Source: SKKY01 sp964622305
GTDB taxonomy: Bacteria > Bacillota > Peptococcia > Peptococcales > SKKY01
Assembly: GCA_964622305.1 (NCBI GenBank)
Contig: CAZUPR010000004.1
Span: 1-52,577 of the forward strand
DNA: 52,577 nt
Direction of reading: 5' to 3'
This document shows, in pieces, positions 51,371 through 52,577 of this stretch (positions are counted from its first letter, which is position 1; every line of letters starts with the position of its first letter). The notes under the pieces are model-generated. The model was not told the DNA's origin, searched no databases, and saw nothing but the letters and a program-made list of their open reading frames with translations. Made by a program: the position numbers and the translations under genes.

Positions 51371-52577
51371 ATGATGAGATCAATGTTCTCTGGTGTATCA
51401 GGTTTAAAAACACACCAGACTAAAATGGACGTTGTTGGAAATAATATAGCCAACGTAAACACTGTTGGCTACAAGAGAAGTACTGTAACTTTTAACGAAA
51501 TGCTTAATCAGCAAATCAGAGGAGCTTCTGCTCCAAGCACCAGCTTTTTTGGTGGTACCAACCCTATGCAGGTTGGACTTGGTGTATCCGTTGGTTCTAT
51601 AGAGGTAGTTCACTCTGCTGGTTCACCACAATCAACAGGCAGATCAATGGATATGTCTATCGAGGGCGAAGGCTATTTTGTTATTGGCATAGGCTCAGAT
51701 AACTACTACACCAGAGCAGGTAACTTTGGCTTTGATGCTGAAAATAACTTAGTAGCTTCAAATGGTATGAAAGTAAAAGGCTGGACAGCAACAATAGATT
51801 CAGACAACAAATTAAGCCTTGATACCAGCCAGGCAATTTCGCCAATTAACCTGACAGCACTATCAACATCACAAATCATGCAGGCAACTACCAATATGTC
51901 TATTGGAGTTAACTTGGATTCCAGACTGCCAGTTACAGGAGCAAGTAAGCCTGCAGAGTTAAATTGGACATATGATAATACTTCTGCATCAAATTTAGCT
52001 TTTACTATCAATGGAACGAACGTTACGGTAGCCCTTCCTTCTGGAGATTCAATTAATGATGCTATAGACAAAATTAACGCGGCTTTCGCTGGAACTTCTC
52101 CTGCGGTTGAAGCTGTTGCAAAAGTAAGCCCTAGTAGTCCTAACGACATACAAATTACTAGCCTTCTTCTTGGAACAAGCTCAACGATTGTGGTTAATAT
52201 AGGTGGAGCAGGCATTACAGGCACGCCTTCTGTTACTGGCGTTCCTGCTGAGAGTATCAAATCGTACACATCTCCTGTTGTTACAGGCCTTGATATGAAT
52301 GGTGCTTCTGGAACAAATATCGTAAGAATTAATATTGGAGAAGGCGTAGTTGTAAATGGAGATTTTAAGATAACTGATGGTAGTAAAACAGTATTTTTAA
52401 ATTCTAGTAACGCTGATTTTTGGGATTTAGATCCATCTTCTGGTCTTTTAACTATAAGAGATAATTTGGGCGGTAGCTGGGATGGCAATGCTAACATTAG
52501 GGTTGAATATCAAAAAGCTAACTATCAAACTTCCATGAAGGTTTATGATAACCAGGGTGGTGCCCACGACTTTACAG
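51371..52577 (+). CDS. flgE: Flagellar hook protein FlgE, 3' truncated
   Basis: 402 codons are present without a stop, so the gene runs past the window. N-terminal rod/hook domain MFSGVSGLKTHQTKMDVVGN and NNIANVNTVGYKRSTVTF, then DMSIEGEGYFVIG, YYTRAGNFGFD and MSIGVNLDSR near 175-185. The conserved KVYDNQGGAHDFT comes only at about 389-401. About 200 residues between these two landmarks form an additional Thr/Ser/Gly-rich domain resembling flagellin-IN-like beta modules. AAAGAGGAGG at 51351-51360 precedes ATG 51371; the adjacent ATG at 51374 is equally possible. Confidence 0.95.
   Translation, partial: MMRSMFSGVSGLKTHQTKMDVVGNNIANVNTVGYKRSTVTFNEMLNQQIRGASAPSTSFFGGTNPMQVGLGVSVGSIEVVHSAGSPQSTGRSMDMSIEGEGYFVIGIGSDNYYTRAGNFGFDAENNLVASNGMKVKGWTATIDSDNKLSLDTSQAISPINLTALSTSQIMQATTNMSIGVNLDSRLPVTGASKPAELNWTYDNTSASNLAFTINGTNVTVALPSGDSINDAIDKINAAFAGTSPAVEAVAKVSPSSPNDIQITSLLLGTSSTIVVNIGGAGITGTPSVTGVPAESIKSYTSPVVTGLDMNGASGTNIVRINIGEGVVVNGDFKITDGSKTVFLNSSNADFWDLDPSSGLLTIRDNLGGSWDGNANIRVEYQKANYQTSMKVYDNQGGAHDFT

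Noticed and set aside
51706..52497. Open reading frame of 263 codons on the minus strand opposite flgE
   Set aside because: It lies wholly opposite the conserved flgE frame, has no ribosome-binding site or recognisable motifs, and its low-complexity Ser/Leu/Pro composition is what the antisense of a Thr/Ser/Gly-rich gene produces.
1..52577. tRNA genes, rRNA genes, CRISPR arrays, toxin-antitoxin or restriction systems
   Set aside because: No tRNA-like cloverleaf with CCA-adjacent T-loop (GGTTCRANYCC), no spaced short repeats, and no proteins of these systems were found on either strand.

Overview
The window is a gene-dense, AT-rich stretch of chromosome from an anaerobic, flagellated, low-GC Gram-positive-type bacterium (Bacillota, Clostridia/Tissierellia grade). 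The basis is gene order: a dcw division cluster followed by ylmD/ylmE/sepF/ylmG/ylmH/divIVA/ileS, and dprA-topA-trmFO-xerC-hslV-hslU-codY running straight into flgB. Both blocks are arranged much as in Bacillus subtilis. CodY, PerR, SepF, DivIVA and UPF0210/UPF0237 genes fit the same placement. I cannot name the genus. I found no tRNA, rRNA, CRISPR array, insertion sequence, prophage or integrated element.

Layout. 1-13,500: rsmH (5' truncated), ftsL, a PASTA class B penicillin-binding protein, murF, mraY, murD, ftsW, murG, murC, murB, then ftsQ and ftsZ, ending at a strong terminator. Genes overlap or nearly touch. murE is missing from its usual place, ftsA is absent, and no spoIIGA-sigE-sigG lies after ftsZ. 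13,500-22,160: nrdR, pgeF, a membrane-anchored HlyD-like protein, yggS, sepF, proC, yggT, ylmH, divIVA, ileS. 22,160-26,890: ACT-domain protein plus DUF711, lspA, rluD-type pseudouridine synthase, pyrR, FabK-like flavoenzyme. 26,890-28,935: yifB/comM and a PerR-type regulator. 28,940-33,330: the least conventional part. Two UspA paralogues, the only minus-strand genes, flank a translationally coupled murE-racemase pair, followed by a lipoprotein of unknown function. 33,358-42,254: UPF0173 hydrolase, dprA, topA, trmFO, xerC, hslV, hslU, codY. 42,270-52,577: flagellar basal body, export and hook operon flgB-flgC-fliE-fliF-fliG-fliH-fliI-fliJ-motE-like-fliK-flgD-flagellar operon protein-flgE, with flgE cut by the window end.

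How it works together. The first third makes lipid II precursors and builds the septum. The displaced murE supplies the missing ligase step, with an altered amino-acid-pocket motif and a racemase attached. The middle holds housekeeping, lipoprotein processing and stress response. The last quarter builds the flagellar rod, C-ring, export ATPase and hook, placed immediately after the nutrient regulator CodY.

No stretch longer than 300 bases lacks a gene. The largest gaps (28,410-28,493; 29,411-29,538; 32,216-32,310; 42,195-42,295; 51,294-51,370) hold the promoters, terminators and hairpins listed. About ten genes start with TTG and five with GTG, each supported by a Shine-Dalgarno sequence. I see no clearly new defence or mobile system. 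The best leads are the murE-racemase pair, the terminator that contains the yifB ribosome-binding site, the hairpin leader of flgE and the large extra domain in FlgE.
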